From positions 1-64,000 of the forward strand of contig NZ_JANHLC010000008.1 of assembly GCF_028682395.1 (NCBI RefSeq): 64,000 nt of DNA, in the 5' to 3' direction. Source of the stretch: Pseudomonas putida (GTDB lineage Bacteria; Pseudomonadota; Gammaproteobacteria; Pseudomonadales; Pseudomonadaceae). A program made the translations under genes and the position numbers. Under the pieces are notes generated by a model. It did no database searches. It had not been told where the DNA came from and saw only the letters and a program-made list of their open reading frames with translations. This document shows, one piece after another, positions 54,569-63,238 of this stretch (position 1 is the stretch's first letter; each line of letters begins with the position of its first letter).

Positions 54569-55504
54569 TTAGATCGCCTCAAGCTGAAAACCCAGGCGCG
54601 GGAAGTGCACATGCACCACACCCGCCCTGGGGTCCTCGCGCCGCAGAATCAGCTCTTCCCCACCGACAAACACCAACTCCCCCTCCACCGGATCGACGCC
54701 ATAGTCGGTCGCGGCAATACGTACCCGCTGACCGGCCGCAAAACCGTTGGGGTCGCTAAAGGCTTCAGTGGGCAGCGCGGCGGGCGTGGCCAGGCGAGCA
54801 ATCTCCAGGGCTTCCTCGGCCCCCAGCGCACTCGACGCACCATGACCAAACGCCAGGACCCTGGCCAGCCACGTGGCCACCGCCGGATAAGCATCGACCA
54901 GCGGTGCAGTGACGGGCGTGCCCTTGAGAAACCACAATGGGTGAGCCAGGGCAAAGTCAGCGATGGACGGCGCACCAAACAGGAAATCGCCTTCCTCACG
55001 CTGCAGCTGCTGTTCCAGCCGGGCCATCAACGCCGGCCATTGGTGCCGCGCCAGTTCAGGGCTCAGGCGGGTAGTGCTGCCGCCCTTGAACAGGGCAGCC
55101 CGGTCCGCGAGAAACGCCTTGATTGCTTCGGGCGGCAACGCGGCAAAACGCGCCGCCACCGACTCGGGCTGGAACACCAGGCTGACGGCATGCTGGAAGA
55201 TCACCGTATCGGCCCAGGCGGCAAAACTCGCCACGATCACTTCCTGGCCCTCGGGAAACAGCGCCGGGCCGGCTTTGGCCTGCTCCAGGCGCCGCGCAAT
55301 CAAGGCTGTGTCGCAATAGATATCGGCCCCTATCTGCAACACCGGGGTCTTGCGGTAGCCGCCAGTCAAGGCGGTCAGATCGGGTTTTGGCATCACCGGC
55401 GAGATCTTCACCGAACGCCAGGACAGGCTCTTGAACCCCAGCAGCAGCCGGGCCTTCTCGGCAAAGGGGGAAGCCGGATAATGATGAAGAATCAAATCTG
55501 ACAT
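54569..55504 (-). CDS. Glutathione S-transferase family protein
   Basis: A 311-residue protein with an N-terminal thioredoxin-like GST domain (ILHHYPASPFAEKARLLLGFKSLSW and TGGYRKTPVLQIGADIYCDT) and a helical C-terminal domain, extended by a further beta-rich tail of about 90 residues beyond the usual 200-220. The long form is known in proteobacterial GST-like proteins of unknown substrate. MSDLILHHYP is chosen over an upstream in-frame ATG (24 residues longer). Convergent with the glutaredoxin gene. Confidence 0.85.
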   Translation of the reverse strand: MSDLILHHYPASPFAEKARLLLGFKSLSWRSVKISPVMPKPDLTALTGGYRKTPVLQIGADIYCDTALIARRLEQAKAGPALFPEGQEVIVASFAAWADTVIFQHAVSLVFQPESVAARFAALPPEAIKAFLADRAALFKGGSTTRLSPELARHQWPALMARLEQQLQREEGDFLFGAPSIADFALAHPLWFLKGTPVTAPLVDAYPAVATWLARVLAFGHGASSALGAEEALEIARLATPAALPTEAFSDPNGFAAGQRVRIAATDYGVDPVEGELVFVGGEELILRREDPRAGVVHVHFPRLGFQLEAI

Positions 55505-55579
55505 GCTGGTTCCACCGATCTTATAGGGAATTCCGCAGCTTAGCGCGCAATCCCCGGGCGGCCTATAAGAACCCATCAG

Positions 55580-55891
55580 TCAGCTTAGGGTCACCGCCAT
55601 GCTCGCCACCAGGCATTCCTTGGCGCTTTTTCTGAGCTTCTTGATCAACCGCTCCTGGCGCAACGCCTCGCCCTTGTCGCGGCAGGCCTCGACATACACC
55701 AACGCCACCGCCGGGCTGGAATGGAAAAACCGCGCGCCCTTGCCGCTTTGGTGCAAAGCAAAGCGCCGCTGCGGGTCGTCGCTGATCCCGCAGTAGAGCG
55801 AACCATTAGCCGCGCGCACCAGATAGACAAACCAGCGTTTGCTAGGCGGTTCGACACTCGCAGGGGCTGGTTCGCGGCTGTTCACGGGCAC
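55580..55891 (-). CDS. GIY-YIG domain protein
   Basis: A 103-residue protein of the small UPF0213 GIY-YIG group. VYLVRAANGSLYCGISDDPQRRFALHQSGKGARF holds the GIY-YIG core (in part, with VYLV and YCGI), and later KGEALRQERLIKKLRK the conserved Arg and Glu. Such proteins may be structure-specific nucleases. The start is uncertain: I give a GTG; a second GTG lies 6 bases downstream. It follows the GST gene's upstream side with no overlap. Confidence 0.8.
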   Translation of the reverse strand: MPVNSREPAPASVEPPSKRWFVYLVRAANGSLYCGISDDPQRRFALHQSGKGARFFHSSPAVALVYVEACRDKGEALRQERLIKKLRKSAKECLVASMAVTLS

Positions 55892-55930
55892 TTGAGGCTG
55901 ACAGGAAACGGGCGGCGATAGTACCAGAAC

Positions 55931-56401
55931 CTAACGCCCGGCCTGGAAGGCCTTGAGCCCTTTGAGGGCCTGGGCGCGCACGGCATTCTTCACCAGCGGC
56001 GTCCAGCCCAGCAGCAGGCCCTTGGTACCCAGGGCCTGGCGTGCCCAGCGCCAGAGGTCAAAGTGATCGTGGTGCTCGCAGATCTTGCCGTCTCGAAAGA
56101 CAAAGCGCGCCTGGATATCGTTGACCACTGTATTGCCGGTCTGGCTGAACAGATAGGTGGCGACCCAGTGAGCGCTGCCGCTGCGTTCATCGGCCCGCAC
56201 CAGGTCGAACGTCAGCGAAAAATCCTTGGCCCGGGTGGTGAGCATGCGCCACATATCGCCGGCATCACGCCCACGCAACTCGCCGAAGGCCGGATCGCTG
56301 AAGACCACGTCATCGGTGTAGCAAGCGCTCATCGCCTCGGCATCGAGCCGCTGGAAGGCTGTGTAGAACTGCGTGATCAGGGCAGTGTGGGCGTCACTCA
56401 T
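55931..56401 (-). CDS. Nuclear transport factor 2-like (SnoaL-type) protein
   Basis: A 156-residue NTF2-like protein, a small alpha+beta barrel. LITQFYTAFQRLDAEAMSACYTDDVVFSDPAFGELRG (in part) and RFVFRDGKICEHHDHFDLW are typical of the SnoaL/DUF4440 type. MSDAHTALIT is the start. These proteins bind varied small ligands; no function can be assigned. Divergent neighbours are absent; it sits between two minus-strand genes. Confidence 0.82.
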   Translation of the reverse strand: MSDAHTALITQFYTAFQRLDAEAMSACYTDDVVFSDPAFGELRGRDAGDMWRMLTTRAKDFSLTFDLVRADERSGSAHWVATYLFSQTGNTVVNDIQARFVFRDGKICEHHDHFDLWRWARQALGTKGLLLGWTPLVKNAVRAQALKGLKAFQAGR

Positions 56402-56500
56402 GGGCAGGCTCCGAGAAGGCAAAAGGTGCCTGCACGATAGTCCGCAATGGCCTGGCTGACTACGGGCATTCGCTGGCCGAATGCCCGTAGTACGCATCGC

Positions 56501-57817
56501 TTAGAGCTTCTCGGCCTTGACCTGCACGTATTGTGCTCGCCCGGCGCCCATCCCGGCGATGATCGCCCCCGTGCCAATGACCGCGAAGATCCAACCCAGA
56601 GCCTCCCAACTGCCGGTCAGGTCATGCACCAGCCCGACGGCAAACGGCCCGATGGACGCCAGGGTGTAACCAATGCCCTGAGCCATGCCCGATAGGTTCG
56701 CCGCCACATGGGCATCGCGTGAACGCAGCACAATCAAGGTCAACGCCAGGCTGAACGTACCGCCCTGCCCCAGGCCCAGCAGAATCGCCCAGCCCCACAG
56801 CCCGTCGAGCGGGGCATACAGGCACCCGAACAGACCGGCCAGGGTCAGCAGCATCACCACCAGGATCGCCAGCCGCTGATCCTTGCCGCGCGTGGCCAGC
56901 CAGGGCGCCGCCAGCGAGCTGCCCAACTGGATAACTATCGAACCCGAGAGCACGAGCCCTGCCTGGGTCGGCGTTAGCCCGCGGCCGATCAGGACCGACG
57001 GCAACCAGCCAAAGACGATATAGGCCAGTGAAGATTGCAGGCCCATATACAGGGTCACCTGCCAGGCCAGCGGATCGCGCAACAAACCGCGAACCCGATA
57101 AGCCACTTGATGAGCGCCCTGCTTCGGGCCGACCTGCGGTAACCAGAACACCGCTGCGATCAACGCCGGCACCATCCAGAAGCCCAGCCCCATGGCCCAG
57201 CTACCCGAAAAATACTCACTCAGCGGCACCGTCGAGCCCGCCGCCAGCGCCGCCCCCAAGCACAACGCCATGGTGTAGACGCCGGTCATGCTGCCTGCGT
57301 GCCGGGCGAAATCCCGTTTGACGATACCCGGCAGCAACACCCCAATCACGCCAATACTGGCACCGGCCAGAATGCTCCCGGCAAACAGCCCGACCTCGCC
57401 AAACGAGCTGCGCAGGATAATCCCGCCCGCCAGGGTCAACAGAATCCCCAGCACCACTCGCTCGCTGCCAAAGCGTCGCGCCAGCATCGGCGCCAACGGC
57501 GCGAACAGTCCCAGGCACAGCACCGGTAATGTGGTCAGCAGGCCGGCCTGGGCCGCCGACAGGCCCAAGCTCGCCGACACGTCGCCGAGCAGCGGCGCGA
57601 CACTCGACAGGGCCGGGCGCAGGTTCAACGCCACCAGAACCAGCCCGAGCAGCAGGAGCCAGGGCCGGCGTACCAGCGGATGGCTGTGCTGGACCTGCTC
57701 ATCATCGGCCTCGGCGTCGATCAACAGTTGGTCGAGTTCGACCGCGGTACTCGCAGGCGCATTGATAGCGCCCTGGCTGGAGGGTGTGGGCATTGGCATC
57801 TCGGATTCAGGGTTCAT
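56501..57817 (-). CDS. CynX/NimT-family MFS transporter
   Basis: A 438-residue major facilitator with 12 helices from about residue 52 on. LNLRPALSSVAPLLGDVSASLGLSAAQAGLLTTLPVLCLGLFAP (in part) is the hallmark of the CynX/NimT group (cyanate or nitroimidazole exporters and others). It carries an unusually long acidic, cytoplasmic N-terminus of about 50 residues. It overlaps the GntR gene by 11 bases and is probably controlled by it. Alternative starts at Met7 or Met9 are possible. Confidence 0.85.
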   Translation of the reverse strand: MNPESEMPMPTPSSQGAINAPASTAVELDQLLIDAEADDEQVQHSHPLVRRPWLLLLGLVLVALNLRPALSSVAPLLGDVSASLGLSAAQAGLLTTLPVLCLGLFAPLAPMLARRFGSERVVLGILLTLAGGIILRSSFGEVGLFAGSILAGASIGVIGVLLPGIVKRDFARHAGSMTGVYTMALCLGAALAAGSTVPLSEYFSGSWAMGLGFWMVPALIAAVFWLPQVGPKQGAHQVAYRVRGLLRDPLAWQVTLYMGLQSSLAYIVFGWLPSVLIGRGLTPTQAGLVLSGSIVIQLGSSLAAPWLATRGKDQRLAILVVMLLTLAGLFGCLYAPLDGLWGWAILLGLGQGGTFSLALTLIVLRSRDAHVAANLSGMAQGIGYTLASIGPFAVGLVHDLTGSWEALGWIFAVIGTGAIIAGMGAGRAQYVQVKAEKL

Positions 57818-58466
57818 TGATCAAGGTCCGGCAGAGGGCTTTGGCTCGTTCGGGATCTTGCTGCTCGACCGCCGCCAGCAGCTCGACATGCAGGTCGAAC
57901 ACCGATTGGCGACGTGGGGTGAGCGTAAGGGTCTGGCGCAGCGCGCCGCCGATCACGTTGGAGAAATAGCGGTACAGCTCGCTGAGCATCGGGTTGTGCG
58001 CGGCATCCACCAGGCGTCGGTGGAAAATCAGGTCGCAGGCGATGTAGCTGTCCAGATCACCGTGGTAGTGATTGCCACTGACCGACAGCGCCTCGCGCAG
58101 GCCCGCCAGGTCTTCCTCGGTACGGCGCAGGGCGGCCAGGCCGATGGCCTCGACCTCAAGGATATGCCGTGTTTCCCGGGCCTGGTCCAGCGAGCAGCGG
58201 GACAAGGCCTGCAGGGTCGCCAGCGGGTCGACCAGGGCACGCAGGTAGCTGCCGTCGCCTTGGCGGATCTCGATCAGCCCGGAAAACGCCAGCACACGCA
58301 TGGCCTCGCGCACGGTATTGCGACTGATACCCAGCTCGGCCGCCAGTTCGGGCTCGGTGGGCAGGCGTTCGCCAATCGCCCAGGTGCCGCTGTTGATGCG
58401 TTTGCGCAACTGTTCCAGGGCCTGATCGACCAGGGAACGCTTTATCAGGGGAAGCGTGTTCGACAT
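57807..58466 (-). CDS. FadR-type GntR transcriptional regulator
   Basis: A 219-residue regulator. The winged helix-turn-helix of the GntR family is in about residues 10-80 (ERLPTEPELAAELGISRNTVREAMRVL and IEIRQGDGSYL), followed by an FCD ligand domain with the metal-binding Asp and His (DLIFHRRLVDAAHNPML). It lies upstream of, and overlaps by 11 bases, the CynX-type transporter gene, which it likely controls. The effector is unknown. MSNTLPLIKRS is chosen as the start over an ATG 21 bases earlier. Confidence 0.88.
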   Translation of the reverse strand: MSNTLPLIKRSLVDQALEQLRKRINSGTWAIGERLPTEPELAAELGISRNTVREAMRVLAFSGLIEIRQGDGSYLRALVDPLATLQALSRCSLDQARETRHILEVEAIGLAALRRTEEDLAGLREALSVSGNHYHGDLDSYIACDLIFHRRLVDAAHNPMLSELYRYFSNVIGGALRQTLTLTPRRQSVFDLHVELLAAVEQQDPERAKALCRTLINEP

Positions 58467-58550
58467 GGGGCTCGCCTTAACATCCAATCATCGGACGAAT
58501 TGACGCAGCTTAATCACATGCCTCGCTAACCGCCAGCAAAAACCCCAGCC

Positions 58551-58577
58551 CTGTAGGCGCAAGGCTCGCGCCTACAG
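58551..58577. repeat. REP-like palindrome after aapP
   Basis: CTGTAGGCGC and GCGCCTACAG are perfect 10-bp arms around AAGGCTC. It is a third, shorter member of the REP-like group in this window. On the minus strand GGGCTGGGGTTTTT follows, so it may serve as the terminator of the aap operon. Confidence 0.55.
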
Positions 58578-58600
58578 GACTTCAACAGGAGCTCAGTGCA

Positions 58601-59368
58601 TCAATGCAGGATCTGGCTCAGGAACAGCCGGGTGCGGTCGTTCTGCGGGTGGTCGAAGAAATCGTTCGGTGCGGCCTGCTCGACGATCTCGCCCTTGTCC
58701 ATAAAGATCACCCGGTTCGCCACCGTGCGGGCAAACCCCATTTCATGGGTCACGCAGAGCATGGTCATGCCGTCTTCGGCCAGACCGATCATGGTGTCGA
58801 GCACTTCCTTGACCATTTCCGGGTCAAGGGCCGAAGTCGGTTCGTCGAACAGCATGATCTTCGGTTTCATGCACAGCGCCCGGGCAATCGCCACGCGCTG
58901 CTGCTGCCCCCCGGACAACTGCCCCGGGTACTTGTGCGCCTGCTCGGGGATACGCACACGCTCCAGGTAATGCATGGCGATCTCCTCGGCCTTGCGCTTG
59001 GGCAACTTGCGCACCCACATCGGCGCCAGTGTGCAGTTCTGCAGGATGGTCAGGTGCGGGAACAGGTTGAAATGCTGGAACACCATGCCGACTTCACGGC
59101 GGATCGCCTCGATCTGCTTGAGGTCGTTGGTCAGCTCCACGCCATCGACCACAATGCGCCCCTGCTGGTGTTCTTCCAGGCGATTGAGGCAACGGATCGT
59201 GGTCGACTTGCCGGACCCCGACGGCCCGCAGAGCACAATGCGTTCGCCCTGCTGGACGTTCAGATTGATGTCCTTGAGGACGTGGAATTGCCCGTACCAC
59301 TTGTTTACGCCCTGCATCTGGATAATGCCTTGCGGGCTCACAGGCTGTTTGTTCGCTTCACTCATCAC
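58601..59368 (-). CDS. aapP: General L-amino-acid ABC transporter, ATP-binding subunit
   Basis: A 255-residue ATPase of the polar amino-acid uptake family. Walker A is GPSGSGKST (residues 48-56), the signature LSGGQQQRVAIARAL and Walker B IMLFDEPTSAL follow, with the switch His in VTHEMGFA. It powers import through AapQ and AapM. Last gene of aapJQMP. Confidence 0.93.
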   Translation of the reverse strand: MMSEANKQPVSPQGIIQMQGVNKWYGQFHVLKDINLNVQQGERIVLCGPSGSGKSTTIRCLNRLEEHQQGRIVVDGVELTNDLKQIEAIRREVGMVFQHFNLFPHLTILQNCTLAPMWVRKLPKRKAEEIAMHYLERVRIPEQAHKYPGQLSGGQQQRVAIARALCMKPKIMLFDEPTSALDPEMVKEVLDTMIGLAEDGMTMLCVTHEMGFARTVANRVIFMDKGEIVEQAAPNDFFDHPQNDRTRLFLSQILH

Positions 59369-59375
59369 TCAACTC

Positions 59376-60473
59376 CTAACGCTTGTGGCCTGTGTCCAGC
59401 TTGCGCTCCAGATGCATGGAGTAGCGGGACATACCAAAACAGAAAATCCAGAACACCAGGGCGGCGAAGACATAGCCTTCGGTGGCCATACCCAGCCATT
59501 TCGGATCGGCGGCAGCCTGTTTGACACTGTTGAGCAGGTCGAACAGGCCAATGATGATGACCAGGCTGGTGTCCTTGAACAGCGCGATAAAGGTATTGAC
59601 GATCCCCGGGATCACCAGCTTGAGGGCTTGCGGCAGAATCACCAGCCCCATGCTACGCCAGTACCCCAGGCCCATGGCCGCGGCGGCTTCGTACTGCCCC
59701 TTGGGAATGGCCTGCAGACCACCGCGCACCACCTCGGCAACATAAGCCGACTGGAACAGGATCACCCCGATCAGCGCTCGCAGCAGCTTGTCGAAATTCA
59801 TGCCCTCGGGCAGGAACAGCGGCAGCATCACCGAGGACATGAACAGCACGGTGATCAACGGCACACCCCGCCAGAACTCGATAAAGGTCACGCAGACCAC
59901 GCGAATCGCCGGCATCTTCGAGCGCCGGCCCAGGGCCAGGATAATCCCCAGCGGCAAGGCCCCGGCAATGCCCACGGTAGCGATCACCAGGGTCAGCATC
60001 AGGCCGCCCCACTGGCTGGTGGCGACGTTGCTCAGGCCGAACACCCCGCCGTGCAGCAGGCTGTAGGCCACGATCGGATAGATCACCAGAAAGCTCAGAC
60101 CGTAGACCGCCTTGCGCGGGAAGCGCGCGATAAACAGCGGCGCGGCACCGATCACCGCCAGCCAGACGGTCAGGTCGACCCGCCAGCGCAGCTCGCTCGG
60201 GTAATAGCCGTACATGAACTGGCCGAACCGCTGCTGGATAAACACCCAGCAGGCGCCTTCCTTGGTGCAATCGGCGCGCGTGGTGCCGACCCAGTTGGCG
60301 TCGACAAAGGCCCAGCTGATGATCGGCGGGACCACCAGCCAGATCAGGTAGAACGCCAGCAGCGTCAACAGGGTGTTGAGCCAGTTGGAGAACAGGTTGG
60401 CCCGCATCCAGGCCACGATGCCGATGCTGCTGCTAGGCGGTGGCATGTCGGGCTTGAAGGTATGTGTCGTCAT
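59376..60473 (-). CDS. aapM: General L-amino-acid ABC transporter permease AapM
   Basis: A 365-residue inner-membrane permease with an N-terminal extension of several helices and a loop, then the amino-acid permease core, whose EAA motif reads YEAAAAMGLGYWRSMGLVILPQALK (in part). The long form with two hydrophobic blocks is typical of the AapM/BztC type. It lies between aapQ (10 bases upstream) and aapP (7 bases downstream). Confidence 0.9.
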   Translation of the reverse strand: MTTHTFKPDMPPPSSSIGIVAWMRANLFSNWLNTLLTLLAFYLIWLVVPPIISWAFVDANWVGTTRADCTKEGACWVFIQQRFGQFMYGYYPSELRWRVDLTVWLAVIGAAPLFIARFPRKAVYGLSFLVIYPIVAYSLLHGGVFGLSNVATSQWGGLMLTLVIATVGIAGALPLGIILALGRRSKMPAIRVVCVTFIEFWRGVPLITVLFMSSVMLPLFLPEGMNFDKLLRALIGVILFQSAYVAEVVRGGLQAIPKGQYEAAAAMGLGYWRSMGLVILPQALKLVIPGIVNTFIALFKDTSLVIIIGLFDLLNSVKQAAADPKWLGMATEGYVFAALVFWIFCFGMSRYSMHLERKLDTGHKR

Positions 60474-60483
60474 GCGCCTCTCC

Positions 60484-61665
60484 TCAGCGTTCGATCAGCG
60501 CAATGCGCTTGTTGTACCAGTTCATCAGCAGGGAAATGCTGATGCTGATCGCCAGGTACACGCTCATGGTGATGGCAATGACCTCAATGGCCTGCCCGGT
60601 CTGGTTGAGCACCGTGCCAGCAAACAGCGAGACCATTTCCGGATAGCCGATACCGGCCGCCAGCGAGGAATTCTTCGCCAGGTTCAGGTACTGGCTGGTC
60701 AACGGCGGGATAATCACCCGCAGCGCCTGGGGAATGATGACCTTGCGCAGCGTCGGCCCGTTGCGCAGCCCCAGGGAGCGGGCCGCCTCGGTCTGGCCAT
60801 GGCTGACCGACTTGATCCCCGACCGCACGATCTCGGCAATGAAGGCCGCGGTATACACCGTCAACGCCAGGGTCAGGGCCAACAGCTCGGGGATCAGCAC
60901 CCAGCCACCGACAAAGTTGAAGCCCTTGAGCTCGGGCAGCTCCCAATGCACCGGCGCACCGAACAGCAGCACGCTGAGCGCGGGAATCACCAGCAACAGC
61001 GCCAGCCCCGCCCAGACACTGTGGAAAGGCACGCCGCTGGCTTCAAAGCGTCGCTTGGCCCAGCGCGACATGGCCACGATCGCGACAATTGCCAGCACCA
61101 CGCTGACCACGAACGGCCAGAAGCCGTCGGCCGCAATCGCTGCTGGCATATTGATACCGCGGCTGCTGATAAAGAACGTATCGCCGAAATTGTGGCTGTT
61201 GCGCGGTCCCGGCATGGTCAGGAACACCGCGAAGTACCAAAAGAGGATTTGCAGCAATGGCGGGATATTGCGAAAGATCTCGACATAAACCGTGGCCAGC
61301 TTGCTGACGATCCAGTTGGGCGAAAGCCGCGCAACGCCGATGACAAAACCCAGCAGCGTCGCCAGGACCACCCCGATCACTGTCACCAGCAGCGTATTGA
61401 GCAGGCCGATCACAAAGACCCGCGCGTAGCTGTCCGATTCGGTGTAGTCGATCAGGTGTTGCGCGATGCCGAAGCCGGCACTGCGCTCGAGGAAATCGAA
61501 ACCCGAGGTGATGCCCCGGTGTTGCAGATTGGTCTGGGTGTTATGGAACAAGTACCAGCCCATCGAGACCACCGCGACAATCGTGATGATCTGAAACAGC
61601 CAAGCGCGCACCCGCGGATCGCTGAGGGAGAACCTCTGCTTGGGCGCGCCGATTTGATTTTGCAT
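60484..61665 (-). CDS. aapQ: General L-amino-acid ABC transporter permease AapQ
   Basis: A 393-residue permease, homologous in layout to AapM, with the core EAA loop in TEAARSLGLRNGPTLRKVIIPQALRV (in part). It pairs with AapM in the membrane. Translation of aapQ starts 65 bases after the aapJ stop, across a strong hairpin. Confidence 0.9.
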   Translation of the reverse strand: MQNQIGAPKQRFSLSDPRVRAWLFQIITIVAVVSMGWYLFHNTQTNLQHRGITSGFDFLERSAGFGIAQHLIDYTESDSYARVFVIGLLNTLLVTVIGVVLATLLGFVIGVARLSPNWIVSKLATVYVEIFRNIPPLLQILFWYFAVFLTMPGPRNSHNFGDTFFISSRGINMPAAIAADGFWPFVVSVVLAIVAIVAMSRWAKRRFEASGVPFHSVWAGLALLLVIPALSVLLFGAPVHWELPELKGFNFVGGWVLIPELLALTLALTVYTAAFIAEIVRSGIKSVSHGQTEAARSLGLRNGPTLRKVIIPQALRVIIPPLTSQYLNLAKNSSLAAGIGYPEMVSLFAGTVLNQTGQAIEVIAITMSVYLAISISISLLMNWYNKRIALIER

Positions 61666-61694
61666 GAAGTGCCCCAGGAGTCATGGAACAGAAC

Positions 61695-61723
61695 GTCACC
61701 CGGTGGTTGGCCCACCGGGTGAC
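61695..61723 (-). promoter_or_regulatory. 12-bp hairpin between aapJ and aapQ
   Basis: GTCACCCGGTGG and CCACCGGGTGAC pair exactly around a 5-base loop, starting 8 bases after the aapJ stop. With no U-tract, it is more likely an mRNA-stabilising or partial-termination element than a full terminator. Confidence 0.6.
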
Positions 61724-61730
61724 AGAACCA

Positions 61731-62759
61731 TCAGCGCACAGGTGGTGCGTATTGGATGCCGCCGTTGTTCCACAGCGCATTGAGGCCGCGGTCGATGGCC
61801 AGCGGCGTGCTCTTGCCCAGGTTGCGCTCGAACACTTCGCCGTAGTTGCCGACCTGGCCGACGATCTTCACGACCCAGTCCTTCGGCAATTTCAGGTCCT
61901 TGCCGTACTCGCCGTCGCCACCGAGCAGACGCGCAACGTCCGGGTTCTTGGTCGACTTGGCTTCTTCGGCCACATTCTTGGAGGTCACGCCTGCCTCTTC
62001 GGCATTGAGCATGGCGAACAGGGTCCACTTGACGATGCTGAACCACTCCTCGTCGCCCTTGCGCACGACCGGGCCCAGGGGCTCCTTGGAAATGGTTTCC
62101 GGCAACACCACGTAGTCACCCGGCGCAGCCAGCTTGCTGCGCTGTGCGTAAAGCTGGGACTTGTCCGAGGTCAGCACGTCGCAACGGCCGGATTCCAGCG
62201 ACTTGGCGCTCTCATCGGATGTGTCGAAAGTGATCGGGGTGTACTTCAGGCCGTTGCCACGGAAGTAGTCGGAGACGTTCAGCTCGGTGGTGGTGCCCGC
62301 CTGAATGCAGATGGTGGCGCCGTCGAGCTCCTTGGCGCTTTTAACGCCCAGCTTATTGTTCACTAGGAAGCCGATGCCGTCGTAATAGGTCACGCCGGTA
62401 AAGACCAGGCCCATGCCCGAGTCACGGGAACTGGTCCAGGTGGTGTTGCGCGACAGCACATCGATTTCGCCGGACTGCAGCGCGGTGAAGCGCTCCTTGG
62501 CATTCAACTGGCTGAACTTGACCTTGGTCGCATCGCCGAAGACCGCCGCCGCGATGGCGCGGCACACATCGGCATCGATGCCGACAATCTTGCCCTGGGC
62601 ATCAGGGACCGAAAAGCCCGGCAGGCCATCACTGACCCCGCATTGCACAAAGCCTTTCTTCTGTACCGCGTCGAGGGTCGCGCCCGCCTGGGCGAAACCG
62701 CTGACCCCGAGAGCCGCGGCGGCGGTCACGATAGCCAGGGTGGATTTCAGCATCTTCAT
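61731..62759 (-). CDS. aapJ: General L-amino-acid ABC transporter periplasmic binding protein
   Basis: A 342-residue binding protein with a signal peptide cleaved near AQA (residue 25). LDAVQKKGFVQCGVSDGLPGFSVPD and GIDADVCRAIAAAVFGD begin the type 2 solute-binding fold; Cys37 and a later SGRCDVLTSDKS Cys may form a disulfide. It is the long AapJ/BztA type, with broad L-amino-acid specificity in Rhizobium. First gene of the operon. Confidence 0.93.
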   Translation of the reverse strand: MKMLKSTLAIVTAAAALGVSGFAQAGATLDAVQKKGFVQCGVSDGLPGFSVPDAQGKIVGIDADVCRAIAAAVFGDATKVKFSQLNAKERFTALQSGEIDVLSRNTTWTSSRDSGMGLVFTGVTYYDGIGFLVNNKLGVKSAKELDGATICIQAGTTTELNVSDYFRGNGLKYTPITFDTSDESAKSLESGRCDVLTSDKSQLYAQRSKLAAPGDYVVLPETISKEPLGPVVRKGDEEWFSIVKWTLFAMLNAEEAGVTSKNVAEEAKSTKNPDVARLLGGDGEYGKDLKLPKDWVVKIVGQVGNYGEVFERNLGKSTPLAIDRGLNALWNNGGIQYAPPVR

Positions 62760-63238
62760 TCAAACCTCCAGTTTGCTCTTGTTGTGTCGGAGCTTGAGTC
62801 CTGCCGCACCCTTGTGAGGCGCTATTGACCCGTGTTGGCGTGTTGTGGGGGTCAAGCAGCGTAGGACCTGAGCTATGAGTTTAGTTGGGGAAAATTTCCC
62901 GGATGAAAAACTCACCTCTCACCAATCGGCCGAACGGGCATCAGCCCTTGCGCTGTTCGCTAAGCCCTTTCGGCCACCGGCGAACCTGAATCGAAACCGG
63001 TCACCCGGTTCCTCTGCTATCCCACAGCCGGCGGATGCCTGTTAGTGTTACCGCCGGGGTGAATGCATCGATTGCGGTTTTATCCATAGCAAGGCCCGTA
63101 CCATTTCGATCGCTAAAGCGTTTCAGCCACCGTTAAAGGCGCGAACGTACAGATTGGCGACATCTTCTTCACCCATCGACCCAGCGTGCACCTGTACCCC
63201 GCCCGAATGCGGGGCGCGCGCCCAACAATGGAGCAGCC
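62760..63238. other. Divergent control region of aapJ and the esterase gene
   Basis: About 480 bases without a convincing gene. It holds a 13-base palindrome (GGGAAA-A-TTTCCC, 62888-62900), small hairpins at 62995-63010 (AACCGG/CCGGTT), 63029-63056 (CGGCGG/CCGCCG) and 63197-63214 (CCCCGC/GCGGGG), the last just before the esterase ribosome-binding site. I found no clear sigma-70 or sigma-54 promoter for aapJ. Confidence 0.55.
62888..62900. promoter_or_regulatory. 13-base palindrome upstream of aapJ, possible operator
   Basis: GGGAAA-A-TTTCCC is a perfect palindrome with a central A, about 130 bases before the aapJ start. It might bind a dimeric regulator. I do not recognise it as any specific Pseudomonas operator. 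Confidence 0.35.

Noticed and set aside
62760..63238. Sigma-54 (-24/-12) promoter for the aap operon
   Set aside because: I searched by eye for TGGCAC-N5-TTGC on the minus strand and found no acceptable match.
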